From positions 1 through 64,000 of the forward strand of contig JBKBHI010000010.1 in NCBI GenBank assembly GCA_046297835.1: a stretch of 64,000 nt of DNA, written 5' to 3'. Shown in pieces: positions 52,936 to 61,303 of the stretch. Positions within the stretch are counted from its first letter, which is position 1; every line of letters starts with the position of its first letter. A program made the translations under genes and the position numbers. A model generated the notes under the pieces. The model worked only from the letters and a program-made list of their open reading frames with translations. It was not told where the DNA came from and searched no databases. The stretch is from CAMAVH01 sp046297835. GTDB lineage: Bacteria; Pseudomonadota; Alphaproteobacteria; SMXQ01.

Positions 52936-53573
52936 CCGAGCTTCGCATCTGCTTCATCGGCGATTCGTTGACCCACGGCACGCGCGACGACACGACGCTC
53001 GGCTGGCCCGGCCGCGTCTGCGCCAAGGCCGTCGCGCGCGGGCACGACGTCACGCATTACAATCTCGGCATCCGCCGCGACACCTCGGCCGACATCGCCA
53101 CGCGCTGGCAGGCCGAGGCGGTCGCGCGCCTGCCCGCCACGGCGCCGGGCGCGCTGGTGTTCTCGTTCGGCGTGAACGACATGGCGTGCGACGAGCAGAA
53201 CCTGTTCCGCGTGCCGCCGGCCGAATCGCACAAGCTGGCGCGCGAGATCGTCGGCGCGGCGGCGGCGCGCTGGCCGGTGCTGTGGCTCAGCCCGGCGCCG
53301 ATCGGCCGCAAGGCCAACGTCGCCTGCAAGCTGTGGGCGCTGGAGGACGATTACCAGGATGTGCGCGCGGCGCAATTGACGCGCGACTACGCCCAGATCG
53401 CCGCCGACTTGAAGGTGCCGTTCCTCGACATCTTCACGCCGCTCGCCGCCTCGCGCTTCTACCGCTGGTCGCTGACGCGCGGCGGCGACGGCACGCACCC
53501 GTCGGCGCGCGGTTACGCGATGATCGCGCGGCTGGTGGAGCGTTGGCCGGCCTGGCAGGCGTGGTTCAGGTAA
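52932..53573 (+). CDS. SGNH/GDSL-family hydrolase
   Basis: 213 residues. Block I is FIGDSLTHGT (nucleophile Ser12), block III FGVND, and block V DGTHPSARGY with the Asp-His of the triad. No signal peptide, so cytosolic. Typical activities are ester or thioester hydrolysis or acyl removal. It overlaps cca by ATGA. Substrate unknown. Confidence 0.88.
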   Translation: MTELRICFIGDSLTHGTRDDTTLGWPGRVCAKAVARGHDVTHYNLGIRRDTSADIATRWQAEAVARLPATAPGALVFSFGVNDMACDEQNLFRVPPAESHKLAREIVGAAAARWPVLWLSPAPIGRKANVACKLWALEDDYQDVRAAQLTRDYAQIAADLKVPFLDIFTPLAASRFYRWSLTRGGDGTHPSARGYAMIARLVERWPAWQAWFR

Positions 53574-53599
53574 GCGGCGTTGCCACACGATAAACCGTC

Positions 53600-53622
53600 A
53601 CCCTCGGACTTGATCCGAGGGT
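53600..53622. repeat. Dispersed intergenic palindrome, copy 1
   Basis: Arms ACCCTCGGA and TCCGAGGGT around CTTGA, in the gap between the SGNH gene and the restriction-modification gene. Same architecture (9-12-bp arms, 5-base CTTGA/TCAAG/ACAAG loop, GTCA/TGAC edges) as the elements at 56799-56821 and 61255-61283. Such palindromes recur in intergenic DNA of many alphaproteobacteria. Confidence 0.75.
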
Positions 53623-53652
53623 CCATCTATCAGGCGCTTGGACGGGAGGCTC

Positions 53653-56600
53653 TCAGGGCTTTTTCGTTTTGGTTTTCGGCGCGGCTTTTGCCGCTTTCGG
53701 CTTCGCCTCAGCTTCGGCTTTCTCCGCTTTGGCCTTCGCCGGCTTCGCGGCCGCCTCTTGCGCCGCCGCGCGCGCCTGGTTGAGCGCGAACAGCCGCGCC
53801 AGCACCTCGTCGTCAGGCAGATCGGCCGGCCAGCCATAGGCGGCGGCCACCGCCTCGTCGAGCGCCTTGTGGGCGTTGGCGAGCCAGGTCGGGCGTTGGT
53901 TGTAGAGGTTGGTCAGCGTCCGCTTCTTCAGTTCGGCGGCGGCCTTGTCGTTCTTCGGCAGGATGCGGTCGGGATAGCCCGGCAACACCTCCGGCTCGAT
54001 GCGGATGAGATCGGGCGGATTGAGCCAAGCCTCGCGCAAGTCGTTCAGACGCTGCGCCGCGTCGGCGATCTTCTGCGCGCGCGGATCGTTTGTGTAATCC
54101 TTCGCCGGAATGTTTGGCGTCAGGCCTTCGGGGAAGGGGAAGGTCTCGAAGGTGGTGGAGGGCGTGTAACGCGGATCGTTGCCCACTCCGAGCCAAGTGC
54201 CAAGCTGAAGTGCCCATGCTTCATGAATATGCGAATTAAGAATTCCAAAACTTGTATAATCATCGCGCGCTATAGCAATGACAGTTTGATGGGGTTGAAC
54301 CTTGGGGTGAAGCCATACAAAAAAACGGTGTTTCGATACCTGCGAAGTGGCTAAGTAGCGCGTCAGATCTTTTGTAGCCTTCCGAAAGTCATCTCCTGTC
54401 CTGCCATGCAGCCACCAGTTTTGTCTGCGCCAAAGTTCAGCATTTTTGTCCCTTACGGGCTTAATGATCTTTCGCGCATATTCAAATGGCGCTTCGAATA
54501 AGCAGGCTTCCGTTTCAGGCATGCGATAAAAATCGATAACCCAAAGCCCTCTGCTTCGCGATGTGATGTCTTTGCCGTTTGAAAGAGGCCGCAAAACCTC
54601 TGCATTGCTTTTTCCATCAGGATTTTTAGGAAGCATCAGCCATTCTTGTGCCAGTTTGCTTGAGACTTCGAACGGACCAACAAGCACCGGCCCCTGAAAT
54701 GATATAGTTTTATTGCTAGTGAGAGGCGTGGCCTTTGTAGTGTCCGTATTGCTAGCCGTTAGGTCTGAGAAAATTTCGTTAACATTTCTTCCGTTCAGCT
54801 TAGATTGGTAATGTTCATTTTTATTGGAGAAACAAGTAAGCGACACGCGCACTGCTGCCCCATCCACCACCCAAGCTTCATCGGACCAAGCATCAAAGAT
54901 CATTCCAGTTTCGTTAATGCGGCTGAGCACTTGCCGATTTTCACCGCCACGAATTGAATTTGTCGATACAAGTCCGGCGCGCTTTAATTCTCCGCATTCT
55001 ATTTTTGCGCGAGCTTTTTCAAACCAATAACAAACAAGATCAGCTCCAGCTGACACGCGACCATCATAAGCGGCTCGCAAAATATTGACGTAATCTTCGC
55101 CCAATTTGCGGATCATCGTTTTGTTGCCAACGAATGGTGGATTACCAATCACAACATCCGCTTCCGGCCAGCTAGCCTCGTGTTTGTCCTGGCCTACCAA
55201 CGCATCCTTGTTCACGATGCCGTCGAGCTTGCCGAGGATGGGGCGGCGGTTGACGCCGCCGCCATTCTTCATCTGCCATTGAATCTCGCCGATCCAGACC
55301 GTGACGCGCGCTAGTTCGGCGGCGTAGGGGTTGACCTCGATGCCGCGAACGCACTCAGGTCCGACGCGCGGGTTGTCGGCCGGCAGGCCGAGGTCGCGCG
55401 CTTCCTTTTCGCTGTCGCGGTCGAAATCCTTGAGAGCGGTGAGCGCGAGATAGAGAAAATTGCCCGAGCCGCAGGCGGGATCGAGCACGCGGAATTTGCC
55501 GAGGTGCTCGCGAAAGGCGAGGTAAAGAGCGCGAATCTCGTTCTCGATCTTGGTCTTGGCGGCGCTTCCCTTCGCTTCGGCTTTCCTCTCGCGCAGGGCG
55601 GCGATATGGGCCTTGGTCTCATCCCACTCGCGTTGCCAGGGCCAGAGGATGACGGGATCGATGATCTTCTTGATCGTGTCGGGATCGGTGTAATGGACGC
55701 CGACCGCCTTGTCCTTCTGTTTGGTGAAAAGGCCGGGCGCGGGCTCCGGCGTGGCGGCCTTGGGATCGAACAGGCTGGCCATTTCCTTGCGCCGTTCCGG
55801 ATCAAGGCCCTTTTCGAACAAGGTGCCGAAAATGTAGGGATTGATCGCGCCCCAATCGAGGCGACAGGCGGCGGCCAGTTCGGGAAGGTCGAGGGCGCGC
55901 AACGGTAGAACTTCGTTGTCATCGAACAGACCGCCGTTGAACCAGGGAATGGCCGTGGTGCCGAAAAAGCCGTTATTGTCGCGCATGGCGCGGAACAGGC
56001 TGTGGAGCAGCGGCTCGAAATTATTCACGTTCTTGACCGATTCTTCGACGATGTCGGCGAAGACGCGGTCGGGCAGCAGTTCGATGTCTTCGGCGAACAG
56101 GCAAAAGACGATCTTGTTGAGGAAATGCGCGACGACGCGCGGATCATGGCCGCGTCCGCGCAGCTTCTGAGCGATGGCGGCGAAGGCGGCGGCGGCGTCT
56201 TTCGTCACCGCCTCGTGGGTCTTGGTCGGACGCCAGGAGTCCGGGTTGGTCCAGGCGCGGCGTAAGCGCTGACGTACCTCGGGGATGTGGAGGTCGATGA
56301 TGGGGATCACCACCTCTTCCTTGACCGTGCTGGTGAAATTCGTGTGGACGCGAATCTCCTTCATGTCCGACACGATCAGCAGCGGCGGATTATCCAGCGC
56401 GTCGGCATATTCCTTGATCTGGGTATAGGCTTTGACGAGGTTTTTCAGATCGCCTTTATATTCCCAGGCGAAGCAGTCCTTGCGCCAGACGTCGGCATAG
56501 CCCTGCGAGCCGTCGGGCTTCTTGACGGCCTTCTCGAAGGCGTAGGACGTGCCTTTCTGGTCTTCCTCGGCGGGATTGGGGACTTCGAGCAGGGCGCAGA

Positions 56601-56682
56601 GATCGTTGAAATGCGACTGGGCTGCCTGCTTCTCTTTCAGCTCGCTGTTGCGCCATTTCGCGATGAAGTCCTCTGGCGTCAC
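53653..56682 (-). CDS. MmeI-like single-chain (type IIL/IIG) restriction-modification enzyme
   Basis: 1009 residues, usual length. The N-terminal nuclease has D64-x9-E74-x-K76, the same PD-(D/E)xK spacing as MmeI, in DVWRKDCFAWEYK. The gamma-type methyltransferase has VLDPACGSGNFLYLAL (SAM motif I, near 400) and GNPPF (motif IV, near 514). A target-recognition region follows, then a C-terminal Lys/Ala-rich tail of ~40 residues (KPAKAKAEKAEAEAKPK). Members cut ~20 bases from the site and methylate adenine on one strand. The stretch coding residues ~500-830 is much more AT-rich than the ends. Flanking palindromic repeats and isolation from other defence genes suggest acquisition. Confidence 0.88.
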   Translation of the reverse strand: MTPEDFIAKWRNSELKEKQAAQSHFNDLCALLEVPNPAEEDQKGTSYAFEKAVKKPDGSQGYADVWRKDCFAWEYKGDLKNLVKAYTQIKEYADALDNPPLLIVSDMKEIRVHTNFTSTVKEEVVIPIIDLHIPEVRQRLRRAWTNPDSWRPTKTHEAVTKDAAAAFAAIAQKLRGRGHDPRVVAHFLNKIVFCLFAEDIELLPDRVFADIVEESVKNVNNFEPLLHSLFRAMRDNNGFFGTTAIPWFNGGLFDDNEVLPLRALDLPELAAACRLDWGAINPYIFGTLFEKGLDPERRKEMASLFDPKAATPEPAPGLFTKQKDKAVGVHYTDPDTIKKIIDPVILWPWQREWDETKAHIAALRERKAEAKGSAAKTKIENEIRALYLAFREHLGKFRVLDPACGSGNFLYLALTALKDFDRDSEKEARDLGLPADNPRVGPECVRGIEVNPYAAELARVTVWIGEIQWQMKNGGGVNRRPILGKLDGIVNKDALVGQDKHEASWPEADVVIGNPPFVGNKTMIRKLGEDYVNILRAAYDGRVSAGADLVCYWFEKARAKIECGELKRAGLVSTNSIRGGENRQVLSRINETGMIFDAWSDEAWVVDGAAVRVSLTCFSNKNEHYQSKLNGRNVNEIFSDLTASNTDTTKATPLTSNKTISFQGPVLVGPFEVSSKLAQEWLMLPKNPDGKSNAEVLRPLSNGKDITSRSRGLWVIDFYRMPETEACLFEAPFEYARKIIKPVRDKNAELWRRQNWWLHGRTGDDFRKATKDLTRYLATSQVSKHRFFVWLHPKVQPHQTVIAIARDDYTSFGILNSHIHEAWALQLGTWLGVGNDPRYTPSTTFETFPFPEGLTPNIPAKDYTNDPRAQKIADAAQRLNDLREAWLNPPDLIRIEPEVLPGYPDRILPKNDKAAAELKKRTLTNLYNQRPTWLANAHKALDEAVAAAYGWPADLPDDEVLARLFALNQARAAAQEAAAKPAKAKAEKAEAEAKPKAAKAAPKTKTKKP

Positions 56683-56798
56683 GCGGCCGATCTCCCCCGT
56701 TCAGATTGTCCGGCGATTCTAGCAACAAAATGCCGGTTCAGAAGCGGTCTTTATTGGGCGTCATTGTCCACAATGAGCTGAGACAGCTTCAGGCGTGG

Positions 56799-56821
56799 AT
56801 GCTCGGGTCAAGCCCGAGCAT
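56799..56821. repeat. Dispersed intergenic palindrome, copy 2
   Basis: Arms ATGCTCGGG and CCCGAGCAT around TCAAG, between hemF and the restriction-modification gene; it mirrors copy 1 on the other side of that gene. Confidence 0.75.
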
Positions 56822-56854
56822 GACGATTTTTTTATGCGGCGATGTCAGGGCGCA

Positions 56855-57751
56855 TTAAGGCCAGGCCACTTCCGGGGGCAGGCTCATCAGGATCGCTTCG
56901 ACATTGCCGTCGGTCTTGAGGCCGAAGGTGGTGCCGCGATCGTAGAGCAGGTTGAACTCGACGTAGCGGCCGCGGCGCACCAGTTGGTGCTGGCGCTGCT
57001 CGTCGGTCCAGGGCTCGTTCATGCGCCGGCGCACGATTTGCGGATAGATATCGAGGAAGGCTTCGCCGACCGCCTCGTTGAAGGCGAAGTCGCGCGGCCA
57101 ATCGCCCGTGTCGAGCTGGTCGTAGAAGATGCCGCCGACGCCGCGCGGCTCCTTGCGGTGCGGCAGATAGAAATACTCGTCGCACCATTTGGCGAAGCGC
57201 GGGTAGTAGTCGGCGTCGAACCTGTCGCAGGCGGCTTTCAGCGCGGCGTGGAAGTCCGCCTTATCCTCGCCGGCCTGTTCGGGGAACATCGGCGTCAGGT
57301 CCGCGCCGCCGCCGAACCAGGCCTTGGTGGTGACGATGTGGCGCGTGTTCATATGCACCGCCGGCACCAGCGGCGAGCGCATATGGGCGACCAGCGAAAT
57401 GCCCGAGGCCCAGAAGCGGGGATCCTCGGCCGCGCCGGGGATCTGCTTGCGAAATTCCGGCGAGAACTCGCCATAGACGGTCGAGACGTTGACGCCGACC
57501 TTCTCGAAGACGCGGCCATGCATCAGCGCCATGGTGCCGCCGCCCTCGTCTTGGGGATTGTCCGGGCCGCCTAAACCGGTGGAACGCTGCCATTTTTTGC
57601 GCTGAAAGCGCCCGGCCGGGCGGTTTTGACCGTTTTCGCCGGTCATTTCGTCTTCCAACCCCTCGAAGGCGACGCAAATCCGGTCCCGTAGCACCTCATA
57701 CCAGGATTTCGCCTGGTTTTTTCGCGATTCGAGGGTGTTTTCGGCCGTCAT
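56855..57751 (-). CDS. hemF: Oxygen-dependent coproporphyrinogen III oxidase
   Basis: 298 residues. KWQRSTGLGGPDNPQDEGGGTMALMHGRVFEKVGVN, then HMNTRHIVTTKAWFGGGADLTP and GVGGIFYDQLDTGDWP are the family signatures, including the conserved His residues. It decarboxylates coproporphyrinogen III to protoporphyrinogen IX with O2, so it serves heme synthesis in air. It follows trmL by 29 bases on the same strand. Confidence 0.96.
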   Translation of the reverse strand: MTAENTLESRKNQAKSWYEVLRDRICVAFEGLEDEMTGENGQNRPAGRFQRKKWQRSTGLGGPDNPQDEGGGTMALMHGRVFEKVGVNVSTVYGEFSPEFRKQIPGAAEDPRFWASGISLVAHMRSPLVPAVHMNTRHIVTTKAWFGGGADLTPMFPEQAGEDKADFHAALKAACDRFDADYYPRFAKWCDEYFYLPHRKEPRGVGGIFYDQLDTGDWPRDFAFNEAVGEAFLDIYPQIVRRRMNEPWTDEQRQHQLVRRGRYVEFNLLYDRGTTFGLKTDGNVEAILMSLPPEVAWP

Positions 57752-57780
57752 TCGTCGAGTTCCCTAGGGTTTTGGCATTT

Positions 57781-58305
57781 TTAAGCGCGGGACGGGAAGC
57801 TGGCCGTCTGGCGCAGCGCCTCGCCTAATACCATGCTGGCGGCGACGGCGACATTGAGCGAGCGCAAGCCGGGCCGCATGGGAATGAGCAGCCGGGCGTC
57901 CGCCACGGCCGCGACCTCCTCGGGCACCCCGGCGCTTTCGCGCCCGACCATCAGCACGTCGTCGGGCCGGAAGGCGAAATCGGCGTAGGCCCGGTCGCCC
58001 TTGGTGGTGAGCAGCACGAGCCGGCGGCCGCTGGCGGCCTGGGCGGCGCGAAAGCGCTGCCAGGAGCTGTGGCGCGTCATGGCGGCCAGCGTCAGATAAT
58101 CCATGCCGGCGCGCTTCATGCGGGCGTCCGACAGGGGAAAGCCGCAGGGCTCGACGATATCGGCGGCGAGGCCGAGACAGGCGGCGAGGCGCAGCAAGGT
58201 GCCGCAATTTTGCGGGATGTCCGGCTGATAGAGCGCGAGGCGCAGGCCGCCGGCGGGCAGGGCTGCCGCGGGGGCGTTTTCGGGGTGGTCGGGCGGCGGG
58301 TTCAC
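57781..58305 (-). CDS. trmL: tRNA (cytidine/uridine-34-2'-O)-methyltransferase TrmL
   Basis: 174 residues from a GTG; the first ~20 are Pro/Ala-rich and the true start could be slightly later. LRLALYQPDIPQNCGTLLRLAACLG at the start and the SPOUT knot region VLMVGRESAGVPEEV then IPMRPGLRSLNVAVAASMVLGEALRQ identify the TrmL/SpoU family. It methylates the wobble base of certain tRNA-Leu. Diverges from petA. Confidence 0.9.
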   Translation of the reverse strand: MNPPPDHPENAPAAALPAGGLRLALYQPDIPQNCGTLLRLAACLGLAADIVEPCGFPLSDARMKRAGMDYLTLAAMTRHSSWQRFRAAQAASGRRLVLLTTKGDRAYADFAFRPDDVLMVGRESAGVPEEVAAVADARLLIPMRPGLRSLNVAVAASMVLGEALRQTASFPSRA

Positions 58306-58383
58306 GGGGGGCGGGTTCCAAACGCGGCAAGGCGGCGAAAGCCTTGGAATGACAGGGAAATGCGACAGCCTTTCGGCTCGGTT

Positions 58384-58412
58384 TTGGGCTTTGCTTGGGC
58401 GCGATTTTATAT
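58384..58412 (+). promoter_or_regulatory. Candidate sigma-70 promoter for petABC
   Basis: TTGGGC (58384-58389) and TTATAT (58407-58412) with 17 bases between, in the AT-richest part of the trmL-petA gap and about 180 bases before petA. Confidence 0.4.
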
Positions 58413-58590
58413 TACACCCTGGTCCCGCAAGTCTCGCCTTGCCCGGTCATTCGCGTTCGCCCAAGGGACGCGGCGATCGGTTCAGATAGTCGGCCGGATC
58501 GCTCTCACCGTCGCAGCGCGCCCATGCGGGCTCGCCGATGGGCGGGCTGTGCGGCCTGGACCCGTTCAGGGCCCGAGAGAGGTATCGACC

Positions 58591-59157
58591 ATGTCAGAGT
58601 CTGCACCCGCCAGCGCCAACCAGGGCCATCATGGCCACGGCGAAGGCGAGACCCGGCGCGACTTCCTCGCGCTGGCCGCCACGGCGTTCGCCGGCGCCGG
58701 CGCCGCCTGCGCCCTGTGGCCCTTCATCGACAGCATGAACCCCGCCGCCGACACCCTGGCGCTGTCCACGACCGACGTGGACCTGACGCCGATCGCCGCG
58801 GGCATGCGCGTCACCGTCAAATGGCGCGGCAAGCCGGTGTTCATCGACCACCGCAACAAAGAGCAGATCGACGCGGCGCGCGCCGTGCCGCTCTCCGACC
58901 TGCCCGATCCGGCCGCCGACGCGGACCGCGTGCAGAAGGACGAGTGGCTGGTCATGGTCGGCGTCTGCACCCATCTCGGCTGCATCCCGAACGGCCAGAA
59001 GCAGGGCGAGCCGCGCGGCGATTTCGGCGGCTGGTTCTGCCCGTGCCACGGCTCGCACTACGACACCTCCGGCCGCATCCGCCGCGGCCCGGCGCCGCGC
59101 AATCTGGAAGTGCCGCCGTACAAGTTCACCACCGACACCAGCGTCAGCATCGGCTAG
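58591..59157 (+). CDS. petA: Ubiquinol-cytochrome c reductase Rieske iron-sulfur subunit
   Basis: 188 residues from ATG 58591 (GAGAGAGG upstream). A twin-arginine motif TRRDFLALAA leads into the membrane anchor. The 2Fe-2S site is CTHLGC (126-131) and CPCHGS (150-155). It carries electrons from ubiquinol to cytochrome c1 in the bc1 complex. First gene of petABC; 12 bases before petB. Confidence 0.97.
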   Translation: MSESAPASANQGHHGHGEGETRRDFLALAATAFAGAGAACALWPFIDSMNPAADTLALSTTDVDLTPIAAGMRVTVKWRGKPVFIDHRNKEQIDAARAVPLSDLPDPAADADRVQKDEWLVMVGVCTHLGCIPNGQKQGEPRGDFGGWFCPCHGSHYDTSGRIRRGPAPRNLEVPPYKFTTDTSVSIG

Positions 59158-59169
59158 GGGCGCAAATAA

Positions 59170-60402
59170 ATGAGCACGACTTCAAACGCCCCGAAGAAGA
59201 ACGGCCTCGTCGAGTGGATCGACTACCGGCTGCCGATCTTCACTTTCATGAACCATGAGCTGCGGGAATACCCGACGCCGAAGAACCTCAACTACTGGTG
59301 GAACTTCGGCTCGCTCGCCGGCATCGTGCTGGTGGTGATGATCCTGTCGGGCATCTTCCTGTCGATGAACTACACCGCGCACACGGCGATGGCGTTCGAC
59401 AGCGTCGAGCGCGTGATGCGCGACGTGAACTACGGCTGGCTGATCCGTTACATCCACATGAACGGCGCCTCCATGTTCTTCCTGGTGGTCTACATCCACA
59501 TCTTCCGCGGCCTCTATTACGGCTCCTACAAGCCGCCGCGCGAGCTGTTGTGGTGGCTCGGCCTCGTCATCCTGATCCTGATGATGGCGACCGCCTTCCT
59601 CGGCTACGTGCTGCCGTGGGGCCAGATGAGCTTCTGGGGCGCGACCGTCATCACCAACCTGTTCTCGGCCATTCCGATCATCGGCGATCCGATCGTGACC
59701 TGGCTGTGGGGCGGCTTCTCGGTCGACAACCCGACGCTCAACCGCTTCTTCAGCCTGCACTACCTGCTGCCGTTCGTGATCGTCGGCGTGGTGGTGCTGC
59801 ACCTGGTCGCCCTGCACACGCACGGCTCGAACAACCCGCTCGGCATCGACCATAAGAAGAACCCGAAGGACTCGATCCCCTTCCATCCGTACTACACGGT
59901 GAAGGACATGTTCGGCCTCGGCGTCTTCCTCATCGTCTACGCCGGCTTCGTGTTCTTCGCGCCGAACTTCCTCGGCCACCCGGACAATTACATCCAGGCG
60001 AACCCGCTGCAGACGCCGCCGTCGATCGTGCCGGAATGGTACCTGCTGCCGTTCTACGCCATCCTGCGCTCGGTCCCGGACAAGCTGCTCGGCGTCGTCG
60101 CCATGTTCGGCGCGATCTTCGTGCTGTTCCTGCTGCCGTGGCTCGACCGCTCGAAGGTCCGCAGCGCCACCTTCCGCCCGATCTACAAGCAGATCTTCTG
60201 GATCTTCCTGGCGGACTGCCTGGTGCTCGGCTGGGCCGGCGCGCAGCATCCGGAAGGCGCGCCGCTGCTGATCGGCCGCCTCGCCACCGCTTACTACTTC
60301 ATCCACTTCCTCGTCCTCTTGCCGCTGGTCAGCAAGTACGAGAAGCCGCGGGCTCTGCCGGAAAGCATCAGCGCGCCGGTGCTCAAGACGGAGAAAGCGT
60401 AA
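59170..60402 (+). CDS. petB: Cytochrome b of the bc1 complex
   Basis: 410 residues with eight membrane helices. Heme-ligand His pairs fall in helices 2 and 4 (YIHMNGASMFFLVVYIHIFRG and LVALHTHG among others), and PEWYLLPFYAILR is the Qo-site PEWY motif. Its stop overlaps petC by one base (TAATG), so they are separate proteins rather than a fused b/c1. Confidence 0.97.
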   Translation: MSTTSNAPKKNGLVEWIDYRLPIFTFMNHELREYPTPKNLNYWWNFGSLAGIVLVVMILSGIFLSMNYTAHTAMAFDSVERVMRDVNYGWLIRYIHMNGASMFFLVVYIHIFRGLYYGSYKPPRELLWWLGLVILILMMATAFLGYVLPWGQMSFWGATVITNLFSAIPIIGDPIVTWLWGGFSVDNPTLNRFFSLHYLLPFVIVGVVVLHLVALHTHGSNNPLGIDHKKNPKDSIPFHPYYTVKDMFGLGVFLIVYAGFVFFAPNFLGHPDNYIQANPLQTPPSIVPEWYLLPFYAILRSVPDKLLGVVAMFGAIFVLFLLPWLDRSKVRSATFRPIYKQIFWIFLADCLVLGWAGAQHPEGAPLLIGRLATAYYFIHFLVLLPLVSKYEKPRALPESISAPVLKTEKA

Positions 60403-61175
60403 TGTCGATCAATCTTCGTCGCGCCCTGCTGCCGGCGCTCGGCCTGCTCGCCGCCGCTTATGCCGCGCCCGCCTTCGCCGCTTCCGGCGTCGCGGTGCCC
60501 AAGCAGTCCTGGTCGTTCTCGGGCCCGCTCGGCACCTACGATCGCGGCGCGCTGCAGCGCGGCTTCCAGGTCTACAAGGAAGTCTGCGCGGCTTGCCACG
60601 GCCTGCGTCTCGTCGCCTACCGCAATCTCACGGCGCTCGGCTTCTCGGAAGCCGAAGTGAAGGCGCTCGCCGCCGCCGTCGAGGTGCAGGACAAGGAGCC
60701 GAACGACCAGGGCGAATATTTCATGCGCCCGGGCCGCCCGGCCGACCACTTCAAGTCGCCGTTCGCCAACGAGCAGGCGGCGCGCGCCGCCAACAACGGC
60801 GCCTATCCGCCGGACCTGTCGCTGATCACCAAGGCGCGCTTCGACGGCTCGAACTACCTCTACGCGCTGCTGACCGGCTACAAGGACGCGCCGGCCGGCG
60901 TGACCGTGCCGGACGGCATGAGCTACAACGAGTATTTCCCCGGCCATATGATCGCCATGGCCGCGCCGCTGGCCGAAGGCTCGGTGACCTACGCCGACAA
61001 CACGCCGACGACGGTGCCGCAACTCGCCAAGGACGTGACGACCTTCCTGACCTGGGCCGCCGAGCCCGAGATGGAGGAGCGCAAGCGCCTCGGCGTGAAG
61101 GTCATCCTGTTCCTGCTGCTGATGACCGGCGTGTTCTACGCCTGGAAGCGCAAAGTCTGGAAAGACTTGCACTAA
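60402..61175 (+). CDS. petC: Cytochrome c1 of the bc1 complex
   Basis: 257 residues with signal peptide ending near APAFAAS. Heme c binds at CAACH (Cys62, Cys65, His66). A Met ligand lies in the DGMSYNEYFPGHMIAMAAPL region, and a C-terminal membrane anchor (VKVILFLLLMTGVFYAW) holds it on the periplasmic face. Last gene of petABC, with a strong terminator. Confidence 0.97.
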   Translation: MSINLRRALLPALGLLAAAYAAPAFAASGVAVPKQSWSFSGPLGTYDRGALQRGFQVYKEVCAACHGLRLVAYRNLTALGFSEAEVKALAAAVEVQDKEPNDQGEYFMRPGRPADHFKSPFANEQAARAANNGAYPPDLSLITKARFDGSNYLYALLTGYKDAPAGVTVPDGMSYNEYFPGHMIAMAAPLAEGSVTYADNTPTTVPQLAKDVTTFLTWAAEPEMEERKRLGVKVILFLLLMTGVFYAWKRKVWKDLH

Positions 61176-61192
61176 GCTTCGCCGCATAAGCG

Positions 61193-61231
61193 ACGCAAAA
61201 CGCCCCGTCAGATCGACGGGGCGTTTTGCGT
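61193..61231 (+). terminator. Strong intrinsic terminator after petABC
   Basis: Seventeen-bp perfect stem (61193-61209 with 61215-61231), GC core CGCCCCGTC / GACGGGGCG, and TTTT within the descending arm. Confidence 0.9.
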
Positions 61232-61254
61232 TTGGGGGAGGCAACCTCTCCGCT

Positions 61255-61283
61255 GTCATGGCCGGAACAAGTCCGGCCATGAC
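61255..61283. repeat. Dispersed intergenic palindrome, copy 3
   Basis: Arms GTCATGGCCGGA and TCCGGCCATGAC around ACAAG, between petC and the propeller-protein gene. Longer arms but the same GTCAT edge and loop type as copies 1 and 2. Confidence 0.75.
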
Positions 61284-61303
61284 GCATTAAGAGAGTGCGT
61301 CTC

